Of a DNA stretch of 64,000 nt, positions 9,205-20,592 are shown piece by piece; the stretch's first letter is position 1, and each line of letters starts with the position of its first letter. The notes under the pieces were generated by a model. The model searched no databases. It saw nothing but the letters and a program-made list of their open reading frames with translations, and was not told the DNA's origin. The DNA is from Galaxea fascicularis (Eukaryota > Cnidaria > Anthozoa > Scleractinia > Euphylliidae): assembly GCA_948470475.1 (NCBI GenBank), contig OX419342.1, positions 26,005,552 to 26,069,551 of the forward strand, in the 5' to 3' direction. The translations under genes and the position numbers were made by a program.

Positions 9205-12200
9205 ATGGTTTTCCAGGTATATTATGTGCGTTAAATTGCTTTTTCTTGCCCAATTTTGATTGGAAAAAGGTACCTTTTATCAAGGTGTTGTGGTAATTAT
9301 TTTCAGCGCTCACCAGTGCGAAGAAATGATTTCGACAGTTCTGATGAGGAGGACAACGAAACTGTGGAAAATGTCACACCTTTTGAAGTAGATTGGTAAA
9401 GCCTGGTTTTCACTAGCGACGTAAGCATAAGCGCAAACATAAGCACAAGCGCAAGTGAAAACAGCAGCAACATAAGCATAAGCATAAGCAGAAACATAAG
9501 AGGAACAAACCCACTTATTTGTCAAGTCTGGTTTTTACTACGGACGTAAGCACAAGCGCAAGCACAAGAAAAGGAAAAATTTTGATCCTTGTGCTTGTGT
9601 TTATGCTTGCGTCGAGGTCGTTTTCACGGTGAAATAAGAGCTGTTATGTTTGCGCTTGTGCTTGCGCTTATGCTTGCGTCTAGCAGCTCAGTATAAAGTT
9701 TTAGAGGCAAGACTTCCGCACAGCCCCATACCCCATATGATGCATGTATAATCAGTGTACGGGGCTGTGTGGAAATCTTTCCATTATTCTATTTAAAGCT
9801 CAAAAATGAAACAAACGACCAACAAACCGATGCCCTTTAAAAAGGCAGAACATCAACATGAAGCTTAATTTATAACACACTACATCCGGGCTCCTGACTG
9901 TGTAGTTTTCCCTGTTAGCAATAAAAATGCTTCATTCTTTTATGATGATAGGGTGGACCTTTCATTCACTGGCTGTTGCGCTGAAATTATTTGTATCAGT
10001 GGATTACCAGGTGAAATTACTTTAGATCATTGACAGTATGTATGTTGTTTTAATGAGGTCGGTGGCAGTAGGGGTGTAGGTCAAAGTGTGGAGGCTCTTA
10101 AGGTGGCCGAACACAGTTTTCAAGTGCCTATGCCTAATACACCATTACTTTAAAACTATTTATGCTTTGGCGCCCATTTTTTGCAAGAGCCAGGTTTAAC
10201 TACGGAAGTATTTATTCTCGCATTTTGGCCAGGGTGTGTGCTGTTGCCATGGCAACAGGGCTGGTTAAAAACAAGGCTTAAAAAATAGTTTTTGTTTATT
10301 TTAAAAAAATCCAGTCGTTTGATTGTTTTCATCGTTTGCCCACCACGAATTGACATTAAATCCCGTCTGTCAACACTGTTCTAATAAAATTTTGACATAG
10401 GCTATTTCAGTAATTCGCCGTAAATCGTTTTCTGTATTATTAAAAATTCCCTATGTCAAAATTGCTATTTTTCTCGATAGATCAATCACGTGGTTGAGAA
10501 CTATTTTCTTGCCAAATTTCTTGAAATTCTAACGACTGGATTGTTAGAAATGGGCAAGTTTGTGCACAAGCAATCGGTCTCAATTTTTTGAGCAACTGCG
10601 CATGCGCTGCATTTAACTGGGTTCTTTCGATTCGGAAAAATCCGAGAATTGCTGGGTACTTTGCATCGTTACCTTTTCTAACATACTTTTGTTATAAAAG
10701 ACTAAAGCCATCAGTGCACTGCGGTCAATTGTGAAGAAAATAGCAAAGATAGAGCGGGCATTGAGCAAATAAAATGATCGCTGTATCAACAGCATGTTTG
10801 TTTTTGCAATCCTTGTGCGCGCGCTGAATAGCATCAGCAAGAGCGCGCGCGAAAAACTGTGTTCGGCCACCTTAAGGCCCTGGCTAACAAGGACACATTG
10901 TTGCAGACACATTGTTGCCGACACAATTGTTTCCCCATTTGCCAGCGCGTGCAACATTTGTTGCAGACACAAATTTTGTGTCCACAACAAATGTTTCCCC
11001 ATTTGTGCAGCATGGAAACACAACATTCAAATTGTGTCCCGCATGTTTGCACTCCCAAAAAATATGATGAGCAACAATGTGTCCTTGTTTGTCAGGGCCT
11101 TTAACCCTTTACACCCAAAGATCAAACTTTAAATTCTCATTTGTTGTCTCTACACATTCCCTATAGAAGTATTAGGGAGAAATTGTCAAAATATCAAGCA
11201 AATTCATCTTGTGTGTTCCTGTACTTAATTCTCATGTCTACCCTGTTTTATAAAGCATTGATATTACAAGGAGAAATTTGATGCTGATCACTCTTAGTTT
11301 TAAGTGTTAAGTTCATCTTAGGGGAGTGCGGAGGTCTAATCCACATGTTATGATTGTGATGCTTGCAAAAGAACACTTTTTAATGGTTAGAAGTCATTTT
11401 TACCCCAAAGTTTTTGTATTTGCTTCCAGCTCTGAGATTAATTATTTTTGTTTTAAAAAGGGAGCATAAAAATAAATCCTTGAGTTCAGCACCAAAAACA
11501 CATCTGGAACAATAAGCCTATACTTTGTTTTGTGCCACATTTTTCCCTGGTTTTGGCAGTTCTGACAATCATTCTTATTGATTTGAAGACGCTTTAGTAG
11601 CACTACCATCAAATCTTGAATTTTAGCTATCAGGTTTATCACACTTTAGAATTTACCTTTCCCCCTATCCCCCAGGAAAGCTATGAAATTGCACATATGG
11701 TAACAATTTTAGCTTTGGAACATGAAATATTTTCAATGATAATTGATTAGACAATTCACTGCTTCATTCTGAACCTGGTTCTCAACCAAACCCCACCCCC
11801 TTACCCCAGTGAGACAAAACACAAGGTCAGGTTTTCCTAAATATTTGCGTACTCGTCTAATTATTATTTCATACATTTGTATGCATGCTGATGTCTGTGT
11901 GTTTCTTTGTTTGATTACAGGCTGTAAATATAAAGAAACAAGCAGGAATTTAAGTGAGGATATAGGTATGAAGACAAAGCTGTCCCTCATGCATTTAAAT
12001 GTGAAAACACCTTTATTATTTGATCCTATTTTATCTGCTGGCAACAATTTTCCATGCAAATGTGGTAAAATATTTCATGGGATAAATTCTTCTTCTAAAT
12101 GTTCCTTGGAATCCTGTAAAACTGTAATCTGACTTGGCTCTTCAATGTTTTATTAAGCTCATCTAAAAAACATGGACATTACAAATGTGCTTGTGCTCTG

Positions 12201-14430
12201 TTCTCCTGGTGAGATGATCAGGTAAGTAGTTACTTTTATTTATTTGTTTATTCAGCCATTTTTACAGTTTGCACATGAACCAAGTAAGATATCAGTGGAA
12301 CTACATGCTAACCAAGCCAAGCATCGAGGCTATCCTTCCAAGTCTTTTTGCAGCAATCAAATGGTCCAGTCTGTACAGGTGTAAAACAAATTTTGGGGAA
12401 CTGCACCACCCAAAATTTTCATAAAGGGAGGGCAGATACATCCAAACTCAGTATCATGTGCAATAGTAAAATGATCATGGTCAGACATCAACAGATTTAG
12501 AAAAAAAAAACAACAACACAAAACAGGAGAACTGTGAAGCAAGAGAGGCCCCTTGCAAACCCTCTCGGCTACCCTTAATAACTGAGGATGTAACCCTCAG
12601 GACCCTGCAATTCATGAGCGAGGGGGGGCATAGTCATAAGGGGAATGAGCTTTCATGTTATTTTTTGTAAACACCAGCACACCACCTTGACATAAATTTC
12701 TGGATGATCATGGGATGGTACACTTGATGACTGATACATAGATGAAATCCATTCTTGGGTACACTTTGCCAAGGCGTATAAGGGTGGGCTCGGTTCTCTA
12801 GTGCTTCAAAACTTGCAAGCAAGCGCGGCCCAGTGGACTATAAAAGCCATATGGTTTATAATATTATATTAACCATACTTATTCATGCTTTCACAGGTGC
12901 AGAGTCCCATCTCTCATTGATGAGTACCACTGTGCTGGATTTGAAATTTCTCACTTCCCTGTTGAGGCTGGAAGTATTCTGACCATGAATGATTGTGATG
13001 TTATCATAGAAAAATTGAGGGAATGTTTAAGCTTGGGACACAGAACACTTGTGCAGTAAGTTGTATGAGGGCACAATGTGAATGACCTTAAAATTTAAAT
13101 CTGTGATGTGTATAAGATCCTGATTGTGGTACTCTGTGGTATACCAGTGTGGTAAAACCAAATAGATTCATAAAGATGATAGTACTTCGAGGAGTACATA
13201 TAGTATTTGCATAGGGGCCATTTACATAATTGTTTCTGTGGTGTCACTGGTTCATCCATGGCATTGATTTAACGACTTAAAGACTTTTGTTACAAGTCAC
13301 ATGCAGGCTAATAGCTTCTGTGGGTTTAGTTTTCTCACTATAGCTAAGTGACAAATTCATTCTCGGTGTGTAGCTAAGGGCAGGACAACATGAGGCTCAG
13401 ACAGTTGTTTCCATTCAGGTGTAGAAAGGAAAACACTTAATTTTTAAGTGCATGTGACCTCGTTGAAAGCTTTCTTTCAAAGGAATATCGTCGTGTGGAT
13501 TCCCTGTGGTGCACAAGCACAGGGGGTGGTGTTGGACTGTATTGTCACTGTTGCCTGTGTGGCAGGCATTCAAAGGGGAGGGAGGGGGGGGGACACGCTC
13601 CTTATGTGCCAGAATTCCCCCTCCCACCTCCCCTTTGAACCCCTGCCACACACGCGATGGTCACTTATGAAAGGAAAAAAAAAAATTTCTTTTGTTGCAG
13701 TTGCATGTCTGGTCTTGGCGTTTCTTGTTTGGGTGAGTGTTTGAAACTCAGTTGTCTACATAGCATTTGAAAATTTCAAACAAAAACTGATGACCTGTTG
13801 TACTGGTTTCAGCTGTAGCCGTTCTGATGTTAAGTTTGGACGAATTTATGAGCCCTGATTACGTCATCGCCAAGTTGCGACAAGTCAGGGGCCAACGCGC
13901 ATTCCAGACGATCAAGGTATGGCTTATGACTGAAGATAAACTAGAGTTAAAAAAAAAATAACAGTAACAAATTTAGCCTTCATTTGATCGAATCTTTGTC
14001 TTTGGAATTTTAAGACAGCACAATACAAAAGCATTTGACAATTTGCTCAGGATAGCGCAGTATTTGTAAATTTGGGCGTCGACTTTTGTTTTGCTTGAGA
14101 CAAACTCCGTGTTTAGATATTTCTTTAATTGCAACCTTTAGCAGTTGAGCTTTCTAAGAAATTTCCCTTGCAGTCTGGCAACTCGCTAAATCAGATGCGA
14201 AAGTTGCAGTTCGTTCTGTCCGCTAGGTCGCAACTTTTATCCACCGGACCAAAATGTTTTGTATTGCCCAGCTGTTCAACACGGTTATATTTAATTTTTT
14301 GTTTTCCATACGCTTTATTTCTTTTTCTTAGCAATACAACTTTGTGCACGAATTTCGGGACTTGTATAAAGCTCACCTGGAAGAACAGAGAAATTCGACG
14401 AATGTGGCACCAAGGTCGCTCTCGCGATAG
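9205..14430 (+). CDS. CDKN3: CDKN3/KAP-type dual-specificity phosphatase homologue, catalytic Asp and Arg replaced
   Basis: Human CDKN3 (KAP) dephosphorylates the activation loop of CDK2. Exons: 9205-9216, 9307-9395, 9952-10010, 11921-11965, 12158-12221, 12897-13055, 13701-13732, 13813-13916 and 14332-14430; all phases join to 220 aa (human 212). Recognised blocks are FDSSDEEDNETVENV (CDK-binding-type acidic N-terminus), LPGCKYKETSRNLSEDI, TNVLVLCSPGEM, CRVPSLIDEYHCAGFEISHF, HCMSGLGVSCL (phosphate-binding loop) and RAFQTIKQYNFVHEFRDLY. The nucleophile Cys144 is present, but the loop Arg (human R146) is Val150 (GTT, 13720-13722) and the general-acid Asp (human D110, from memory) aligns with Ala114 (GCT, 12967-12969). 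Flanking residues align without gaps, so a splice error is unlikely. It may bind CDKs without catalysis. The first exon (four codons) is the least certain. A polyadenylation signal AATAAA lies at 14923. Confidence 0.9.
9401..9683. mobile_element. Foldback MITE built of AAGCATAAGCG-type hexamers, in CDKN3 intron 2
   Basis: The left arm, GGTTTTCACTAGCGACGTAA followed by repeats of GCATAA/GCACAA/GCGCAA, is mirrored on the right by TTGCGCTTGTGCTTGCGCTT and ATGCTTGCGTC. A second, inner copy of the pair (GGTTTTTACTACGGACGTAA at about 9528, complement ending near 9630) is nested inside. The reverse-strand open frames rich in Ala/Tyr/Leu come from the hexamers. Confidence 0.75.
9706..9782. mobile_element. 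MITE, 'AAGATTTCC..CAGCCCCATAC' family, copy 3
   Basis: A 77-bp copy: GGCAAGACTTCCGCACAGCC at the left, GGCTGTGTGGAAATCTTTCC at the right. It lies in CDKN3 intron 2, directly after the hexamer foldback. Confidence 0.8.
10102..10871. mobile_element. Nonautonomous TTAA-type (piggyBac-like) element in CDKN3 intron 3
   Basis: Terminal repeats GGTGGCCGAACACAGTTTT and its complement AAAACTGTGTTCGGCCACC are each bordered by TTAA (10098-10101 and 10872-10875). That is the target duplication expected of piggyBac-type transposition. The 770-bp interior has no transposase-like frame, though GCGCGCGC-rich sequence precedes the right end. Confidence 0.75.
10875..11100. mobile_element. Foldback MITE, TIR AGGCCCTGACAAACAAGGACACATTG
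   Basis: The left end AGGCCCTGGCTAACAAGGAC and right end complement GTCCTTGTTTGTCAGGGCCT enclose repeated GGACACA/CAACAATTGT-type words. It is flanked by TTA at 10872-10874 and 11101-11103. It abuts the TTAA element on its left and shares those bases. Confidence 0.75.
13553..13653. mobile_element. G-rich foldback element in CDKN3 intron 6
   Basis: TGTGGCAGGCATTCAAAGGG plus a G-run (13556 on) is mirrored by CCCTTTGAACCCCTGCCACA (to 13651). The arms hold long G and C tracts. About 100 bp; probably a small nonautonomous repeat that folds into a stable hairpin. Confidence 0.65.
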
Positions 14431-15764
14431 TTACGCGATAATCCGGGCTGGAAAATAATATGTAAAATTAATATACCTCACGTTAGAATTGTTGAATTTT
14501 ATTGATGATTGCAGAACAAATAATGCACTTAGTTTAGGATACGAAACCTTAGTATATGTAATTCTTGGAATACGTTCGCAGTAACTTAAATTAAGGGAGT
14601 GTACGTGAAATCGGAGAAGTCATGTTATTAAAATTGTTGTTTTTCAGTGTGTTAGATACTACGATAGCGGCTATGGATAAGAGTCCGGGTTCGTTCAGAG
14701 TGTTAGCGAGTGAGAATTGAGGAGTTGTAAGAAAATTATTTTCTTTTCTAAACTTCGTCAAGCTGTTTTAAAAGAGTTGGTTTTCGTTGCGTTTCATCTC
14801 TGAAGTCTTGTCTAATAATTTGTAAATACGTTGTGTACATGATAAGGTATTCTTAGGCATATATTGTTTTAACTCTTGTAAATAATACAATCAACATGTT
14901 CTCGTGAAAGACGTAAAAATGAAATAAAGTAAAAACAACTCCACACCAAAGGGTACATCTGAGAAAACGAGAAAACACTGAAGCACAAGTAGCAGGCTTA
15001 AGGTCATTCCCGAGAAATAGAAGTCGCAATACATTTCATTTGAAACTTTTGTAGGTGGTTGCCAACATAAAAAACATCAAAGAAATGCAACAAAAACAGA
15101 GGGTCCCCATGTCCGTTTTCATGTTTTGAGACTTAAGTTTATATCTCGCTCGGTACCGATTGTTAGTACAGTTTAAGTTGATAGCCGAAAGTGGTCTGTG
15201 ACTCTATAATTTACAAAAACGGGTCAGAGGCAATGGGGTATAGGTTTTATTTTGCCAAAAGCACATCATGGTCGAAATTTAACCTCTCCAAGGTGAAGAA
15301 AAAATGAACTAATGAAAGATTAATCGTGTTTTTTGCGTCTGTGCTTTACCATTGCAGTTTCAATAGCGTCATCCTAAAGGAGACCTTCTGTGAATAATGA
15401 AAAACTGGACGATAACAAATTCTTCAAATCTAGATATGTCATGGAGAATTGCATTTTCTTTCGACATGAGAAATAAAAAGCATAGGTCCCCAAACTCTTG
15501 TGGGAAAAAATCGCCTTTTACCTATTTCTAGGGGATGACTCCTTCAGAAAACCTGCAGTGTTTTGAACATGCAGGCGCTCCTGTGCACGCTGCTGACGCA
15601 AGGGATTATGCGCAGTAAGGATGCGCAATGACCTTAACGACTTTCGCCCAAATTGTTCACGCGGATCCCCACTGCGCACGAAATCCATGTCGCAGGGTCA
15701 TGCACGTCAACCATCGAGCGCGCGAGGAAGAAAGCTAAGCAAGTAAAAGGATGGTGGCTGTTCA

Positions 15765-15792
15765 GCGTTCCTTAGTTTAAACTGAGGAACGC
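15765..15792. repeat. 28-bp near-perfect palindrome
   Basis: GCGTTCCTTAGTTT paired with AAACTGAGGAACGC, one G-T type mismatch, no loop. Function unknown; it could be a cruciform site or the scar of a small element. Confidence 0.75.
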
Positions 15793-16216
15793 AATTTTAC
15801 TCTCTTAATTGATCGGTGACCCCTACTTATCTTTCCAGAAACAGATTTTATTTACAATTATCTTCACGTTGTCCAAAAATGAACAAAAAAATCAACGTGG
15901 GAAGTTAAAAAAACATCAAGATTTCTGTCCACTGAGTCCACGGGCCATCGAATCCTGCCATCTTGCGGCTGCAAGGCGCGTGAAACTGTGGTCGCTAAAT
16001 GCGAACTTGTTCTTTAAGGAACCTCGCCAGTTGGCATATTTGGCAGAGGACATTTCACTTCAAAGACTTAATTGCAATATTTTTGGGCTTACAGACACTA
16101 TGGCCTTATTCGCTAACAAAGCCCGATTCAGTTTAAATTTAGGGTGTTCTTCCGAGCATGTTCTCTCCAAAACGAAGTCGGTGACCCCCCATTTTTTTTT
16201 ACATTTCTGACATAAC

Positions 16217-16318
16217 TAAAGGTCGATACACACGAAGGGGGTTTGCTTCAGGTACATGGAGGAGCTTTGCTTCCGGAGCGTGCCCCTGGAGCAAAACCCC
16301 TCGTGTGTATCGGCCTTA
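16217..16318. mobile_element. About 100-bp MITE
   Basis: AAGGTCGATACACACGAAGG and its complement CCTCGTGTGTATCGGCCTT frame a short interior that also pairs (GGAGCTTTGCTTCC). Typical compact foldback with no coding content. Confidence 0.75.
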
Positions 16319-16860
16319 ACTCATCATCTTACAATGGTAAAAGTGTCAGAAAAAAATCAACTTTGGAAAATCTTAAGGCGAACGTCCTTAACAGACCGTA
16401 CTGTGTTTTTGTTTTACTTTGCGAGAAATTTCTTTTTTTACCTATATTTGAAAATCTTTTCGTTAGCTACTGATTGGATTTATCAAACGAATTCTGTACA
16501 TTCAGTCCTGAATCACATAGTTACATCAGCTAAGAGGGAAATTTTTGTAAATATTGCGAACATTATCACTTCTAATTAATCTGATTTTGCACAGTCAAGA
16601 GATGACTCTCCAACTCTGCAATTGTTTCATCAACCTCCGTCATCATGACCGAGCTTTCCTGGTTCCATATTTTCTGATGACACTTCCGGTAAAACTTCCA
16701 TATTTGGTAGAAGTCACATTAAACCGCGAAGTTTGTTTACATGCACAATCGCGTGGTCTGCCAAATAAAAGGCATAATCTGCAGTGTACGTTGCTTCAAT
16801 AGTCGTTAGTTGTTGCATCAGACGTTTTGCTAAAAGGATTTGAACTCTTCAAGCATCACG

Positions 16861-18127
16861 ATGTCCTTTTTCCCAAGGTTTCGAATGCTTTCGCCAGCTG
16901 TACATCGCATTCGGTAAGTTCCTCAGCTGTAAATTTTTTGTACTTCTGGTATATTTTCTGTTGGCACTGAACATATTTTAATGCGTTATGTAAGACGAGG
17001 AACTCTGGCAAAATAGTTGGCTACAGTGTATCTTGCTCAAGTCAAATGAAGAGTGAGTGTATCTTGCTTTCTTTGATGGCAAAGAACGGAACGTTTACAC
17101 TTAACGTGATTTTTACCACAATGGAGAAATCAACTTTGCGAGTATTACTTATGAAAAAAAAAAAAAAGAACAACAAAAACACAAAACGATCGTTTACTCT
17201 TTATATAGCATAAATAGTACCGTAGAAAAGAGCGTTAAAGCTCTGATTTAAGAATCATGTGCTAACATAGTGAAGAAATAAACACAAAGTAAAAGTGCAC
17301 TTCAAAATTACAGATCATATCCAGCCCCTCTCTCGGTTTGTGAAGTGCAGTGGAACCCTGTTAATACGACCACCGTCTGGCCATGAAAATTTGGTCTTAT
17401 TAACTGGGTGGTCGGATTAACGGGGCTTTCAAATACGAAAATAAGTGGGCTTGTGCAGTTCAGGCCACAAAAAAATGGTCGTAATGACGAGGTGGTCGTA
17501 TTAATGGGGTGGTCATGTGGCTGGGTTTCACTGTAGTACTATTTAAAATTTTTGCACCAATAAAATAAGCAATGGGGACGAGATTGTAGAATAAGTAGAA
17601 TAAAGGTAGTTGTTGTTGTCTCTAGGCATGCACCAGACCTATGGCCGAATTATGATCGATTCTTTCCATCCATCTGGGAATCATTCCACTCCCCTTGGTA
17701 CCTAAAGCCAAGGGTTGGTACAAGCTACACTTATGTTGAATTCACAGAAACTGGACAGAGCGAGGTGAAGAAGGAGGGTGAGGATGTCAAGGAGGGGGTG
17801 ACAAAAGTTGAGCCAAAATCCCAGGAAGAGCTGGTTCAAGATCGTGACAGCTTCAAGGTTTCCTTTGATGTGTCAAAATTCAAGCCACAGGAGATCACTG
17901 TTCGCTCAGAGGATGGCGAGTTAGTAGTGGAAGGCAAGCAAGAAGTGAAGAGTGAAGAGGGTTATTTCACGCGTCACTTTGTTCATGCTTATTCTCTGCC
18001 CAGAAATGTTGATCACGATTCATTTACTTCACGTTTGTCAAAGGAAGGCATCCTGAGCATTGAAGCCAAAAAGATACAGAAGCCTGAAGCACAGGAGAAT
18101 TTTATCAAGATCGAGACTGAGAATTGA
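16861..18127 (+). CDS. Small heat-shock protein (Hsp20/alpha-crystallin family)
   Basis: ATP-independent chaperone of the alpha-crystallin family; such proteins form oligomers that hold unfolding proteins. Exon 1 (16861-16913) encodes MSFFPRFRMLSPAVHRI and ends in a GTAAGTT donor. Exon 2 (17626-18127) follows TCTAG and stays in phase, giving 184 aa. The N-terminal arm has the hydrophobic, aromatic character of the family (DRFFPSIWESFHSPWY). The alpha-crystallin domain is at about residues 91-166: FKVSFDVSKFKPQEITV, LVVEGKQ, and the conserved end SRLSKEGILSIEA. A tail with IKIE may serve as the I-x-I contact. The intron holds a Tigger-like MITE and the 3' UTR holds a second MITE. No clear heat-shock element array was identified upstream. 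Confidence 0.93.
17348..17533. mobile_element. Tigger/pogo-like MITE in the heat-shock gene intron
   Basis: Termini CAGTGGAACCC and GGGTTTCACTG, with internal GGTCGTATTAATGGGG-type repeats pairing to CTGTTAATACGACC. TA follows on the right; the left flanking dinucleotide is TG, so the target duplication has decayed. The layout matches TcMar-Tigger-type nonautonomous elements. Confidence 0.7.
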
Positions 18128-18192
18128 TGGGGAAACAAGAGCTTGGATATTACAGTTAACCTTATTTTACCCTCTTGAAAAGCTGGCTATTA

Positions 18193-18397
18193 CAGTCTTT
18201 CCCGTAAAACCGTGAACACCAGAAATATCTATGGAATGGTATTGTATTTCAAGTAAAAAGCCAATCCCGTGTGAGAAAACTAAACCGCAAACAGTAACGG
18301 TAATTAGGTTGTGGTTTCACGTTGCTTCTGATTGGTCGCAAAACAATAAACATTCCAGAAATTTTTTCTGGTGTTCACAGTTTTATGAGAAAGACTG
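18193..18397. mobile_element. TA-flanked MITE in the heat-shock 3' UTR region
   Basis: CAGTCTTTCCCGTAAAACC and CCGTGAACACCAGAAA at the left pair with TTTCTGGTGTTCACAG and TTTTATGAGAAAGACTG at the right. TA dinucleotides at 18191-18192 and 18398-18399 fit mariner-type insertion. It lies 66 bp after the stop codon, so it is probably transcribed. Confidence 0.75.
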
Positions 18398-18704
18398 TAA
18401 GAAAAATGCTCCTTGCTACATTGGAAAAAAAGTACTTGCAACTATAGTAATGTTGCTGCAGTTGTTATTACAAAATTAGTTGCATGATAGTTATTGCAGT
18501 GGTAGAGGTCAAGACAGTAAATGCTTGATGTGTGACCTGATGCTATGCATATTGCTGATACTAGTTCACTGGTTGTATGTGCAGCTAGCTTACTCCATCC
18601 TTGAGCAACCTAAGTCATGTGCAAGATACCACAGTTTAGGGATTGAACAACCCATGGGCTCTTGGATGTAATTACTGTTTAATAAAATTGATGAGTTTGT
18701 GGAG

Positions 18705-20234
18705 TCAAGGGGACTTTCTTTTTTTCCAGATTGTGGCATGTGCTACAGTCCATTGGTTTTTACGTGCTGTTTCTCTTATGAAAAAAGGCATGGGCTTGTC
18801 CTCTATCAACTCAAAATTTGTCCCAAGATATCTCTTCAAGGTGTCAAATCCAGAAACATTCTTTCCCTCTGCATCTTTGTAACCACCAAGCCAGAGATTC
18901 TGTAGACAGAAAAAAAAAATTGGCCATAGTACAAGAAGTGTGGGGTACAATGTCATCTCTGTGGTCACTGTGGGCATATAAATATTAATTACCACTGAAG
19001 ACCTTGCTGACTCAAGGTGCTTAAAATTTGGTGATCAGGTGTATCCTTTTATATGCTGATAAGTGTCACAAGGGTGATGACTATAATTACGATGCAAGCT
19101 TCCAGAAGGTATCACTATACCCCCCCCCCCACCCCCCTTAGGGTTAGCCTTCAGAAAGTAGTTAGAAATCCCAAAGATGGTATGGACCTCATAAACCAAA
19201 ATTTTTAAAGGAAAGCATGACGTGAAATAGAATCATCTATGCATACAACTGTAAGGCAACATTACTATTTTAAACATAATGCATTATTTTGTTGTGACGG
19301 TGGTCGTTGTTGTTTTTTTTATTATTTTAAATTGTACACTGTACAAACCAACTCAAAAAAAAATTCTTAAAGGGTGCACCAGGGTGAGGTCGGGGGGGGG
19401 GGGAATCACACAATAACCCTCAAAAGAGAGGCATGGAATGATATTATTTTCAGGAAAAAAGCTTCAAATATTTATGAGCAAGAGAGACAACTACTTTTTG
19501 TATTCCCACTTATGTGACAATATGTTCAAGACATGACTATCATCACTGTTGTCATCGTCATTGTCATCGTCATCATCATCATATCTTTGGGGTGCTTCCT
19601 CCATATTCCTATCCAATAAACCTTCCTGCTCTCACTTTACACACAGCAACTCTCTTGCCCTCCCAATAAAAATGTTGCTGTTGCCCAATCTCTGGGTGTT
19701 AAATTGGGCACATTAACACAAAGACAGTGACAAGGACAAAACAAAATTCATACACCTGTACCTTGGGGGTAAACTCTTCTAACCAAGAGTATGGTGATGT
19801 GATGACCAAAATACCCCCTGGTGCTACCAGAGAGGGCAGCCTGTCCAAGAACTGATATGGATTAGGAAGTCGGCAAACCAAGTTTGCTGCGAGCACACAG
19901 CCAAACTGCCCAAGGTCACTGGGCAAGTTACAAGCATCTCCCTGGTAAAATGATAAACGACTCCTGTCCTGCAGATATAAGAAATCCAAATGTTCTGAAT
20001 CCACAAAATATTTTTTGGGGTGATTAAAGTAATACCAAAATGTTGTTACCAGTAATTACAATATTAATGATGTATACAAATATCATATATGAACTGCGGT
20101 AATGAAATCAATTAAGTGAAGGATGGTCCTTGCATTTGTGATTGCAATTTTTATGTAATTGCATAAAGAAGCCTGAAAAAGGTTCAGGACTTCAATGGGG
20201 TCTGAACCTGTGACCTCGCGATACTGGTGCGATA

Positions 20235-20265
<31 letters not shown>

Positions 20266-20430
20266 ATTGGGAGCACGTCAATAAAAGATATGAGTGAGAA
20301 TGATGTATATGAATAAATCATATATGAACTGCGGTAATGAGGTCACGATGCCAATATAAAAAAATACATTATTACTATTTATTATATGGGTAGCTCTGTG
20401 AGTGGGCAAGATGAACCAAATCCCATGCTG

Positions 20431-20464
<34 letters not shown>

Positions 20465-20557
20465 CTTGCCCGCTCGGGATTACGCGCTTTGTCCTGCAAG
20501 AAAAATTTCTCTGAAGCCGGCTTATCCCATATAATAAATCCTTTATTGACCAAGCTT

Positions 20558-20592
<35 letters not shown>

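Larger units (their letters stand above)
14431..16860. other. Intergenic, CDKN3 3' UTR and upstream region of the heat-shock gene
   Basis: 14431-14940 is the likely CDKN3 3' UTR. Beyond it I see no coding exon. A near-perfect 28-bp palindrome lies at 15765-15792 and a MITE at 16217-16318. An AATAAAAGGCATA TATA-like stretch sits near 16763, about 100 bp before the heat-shock start codon. Longer open frames at 15809 and 16243 lack any family resemblance. Confidence 0.5.

Noticed and set aside
9303..9525. Reverse-strand open frames rich in Ala/Tyr/Leu
   Set aside because: They lie antisense to a CDKN3 exon and the hexamer foldback repeat.
20187..20259. Functional tRNA-Thr
   Set aside because: U33 is lost and several stem pairs are broken; it is better explained as a tRNA-derived repeat.
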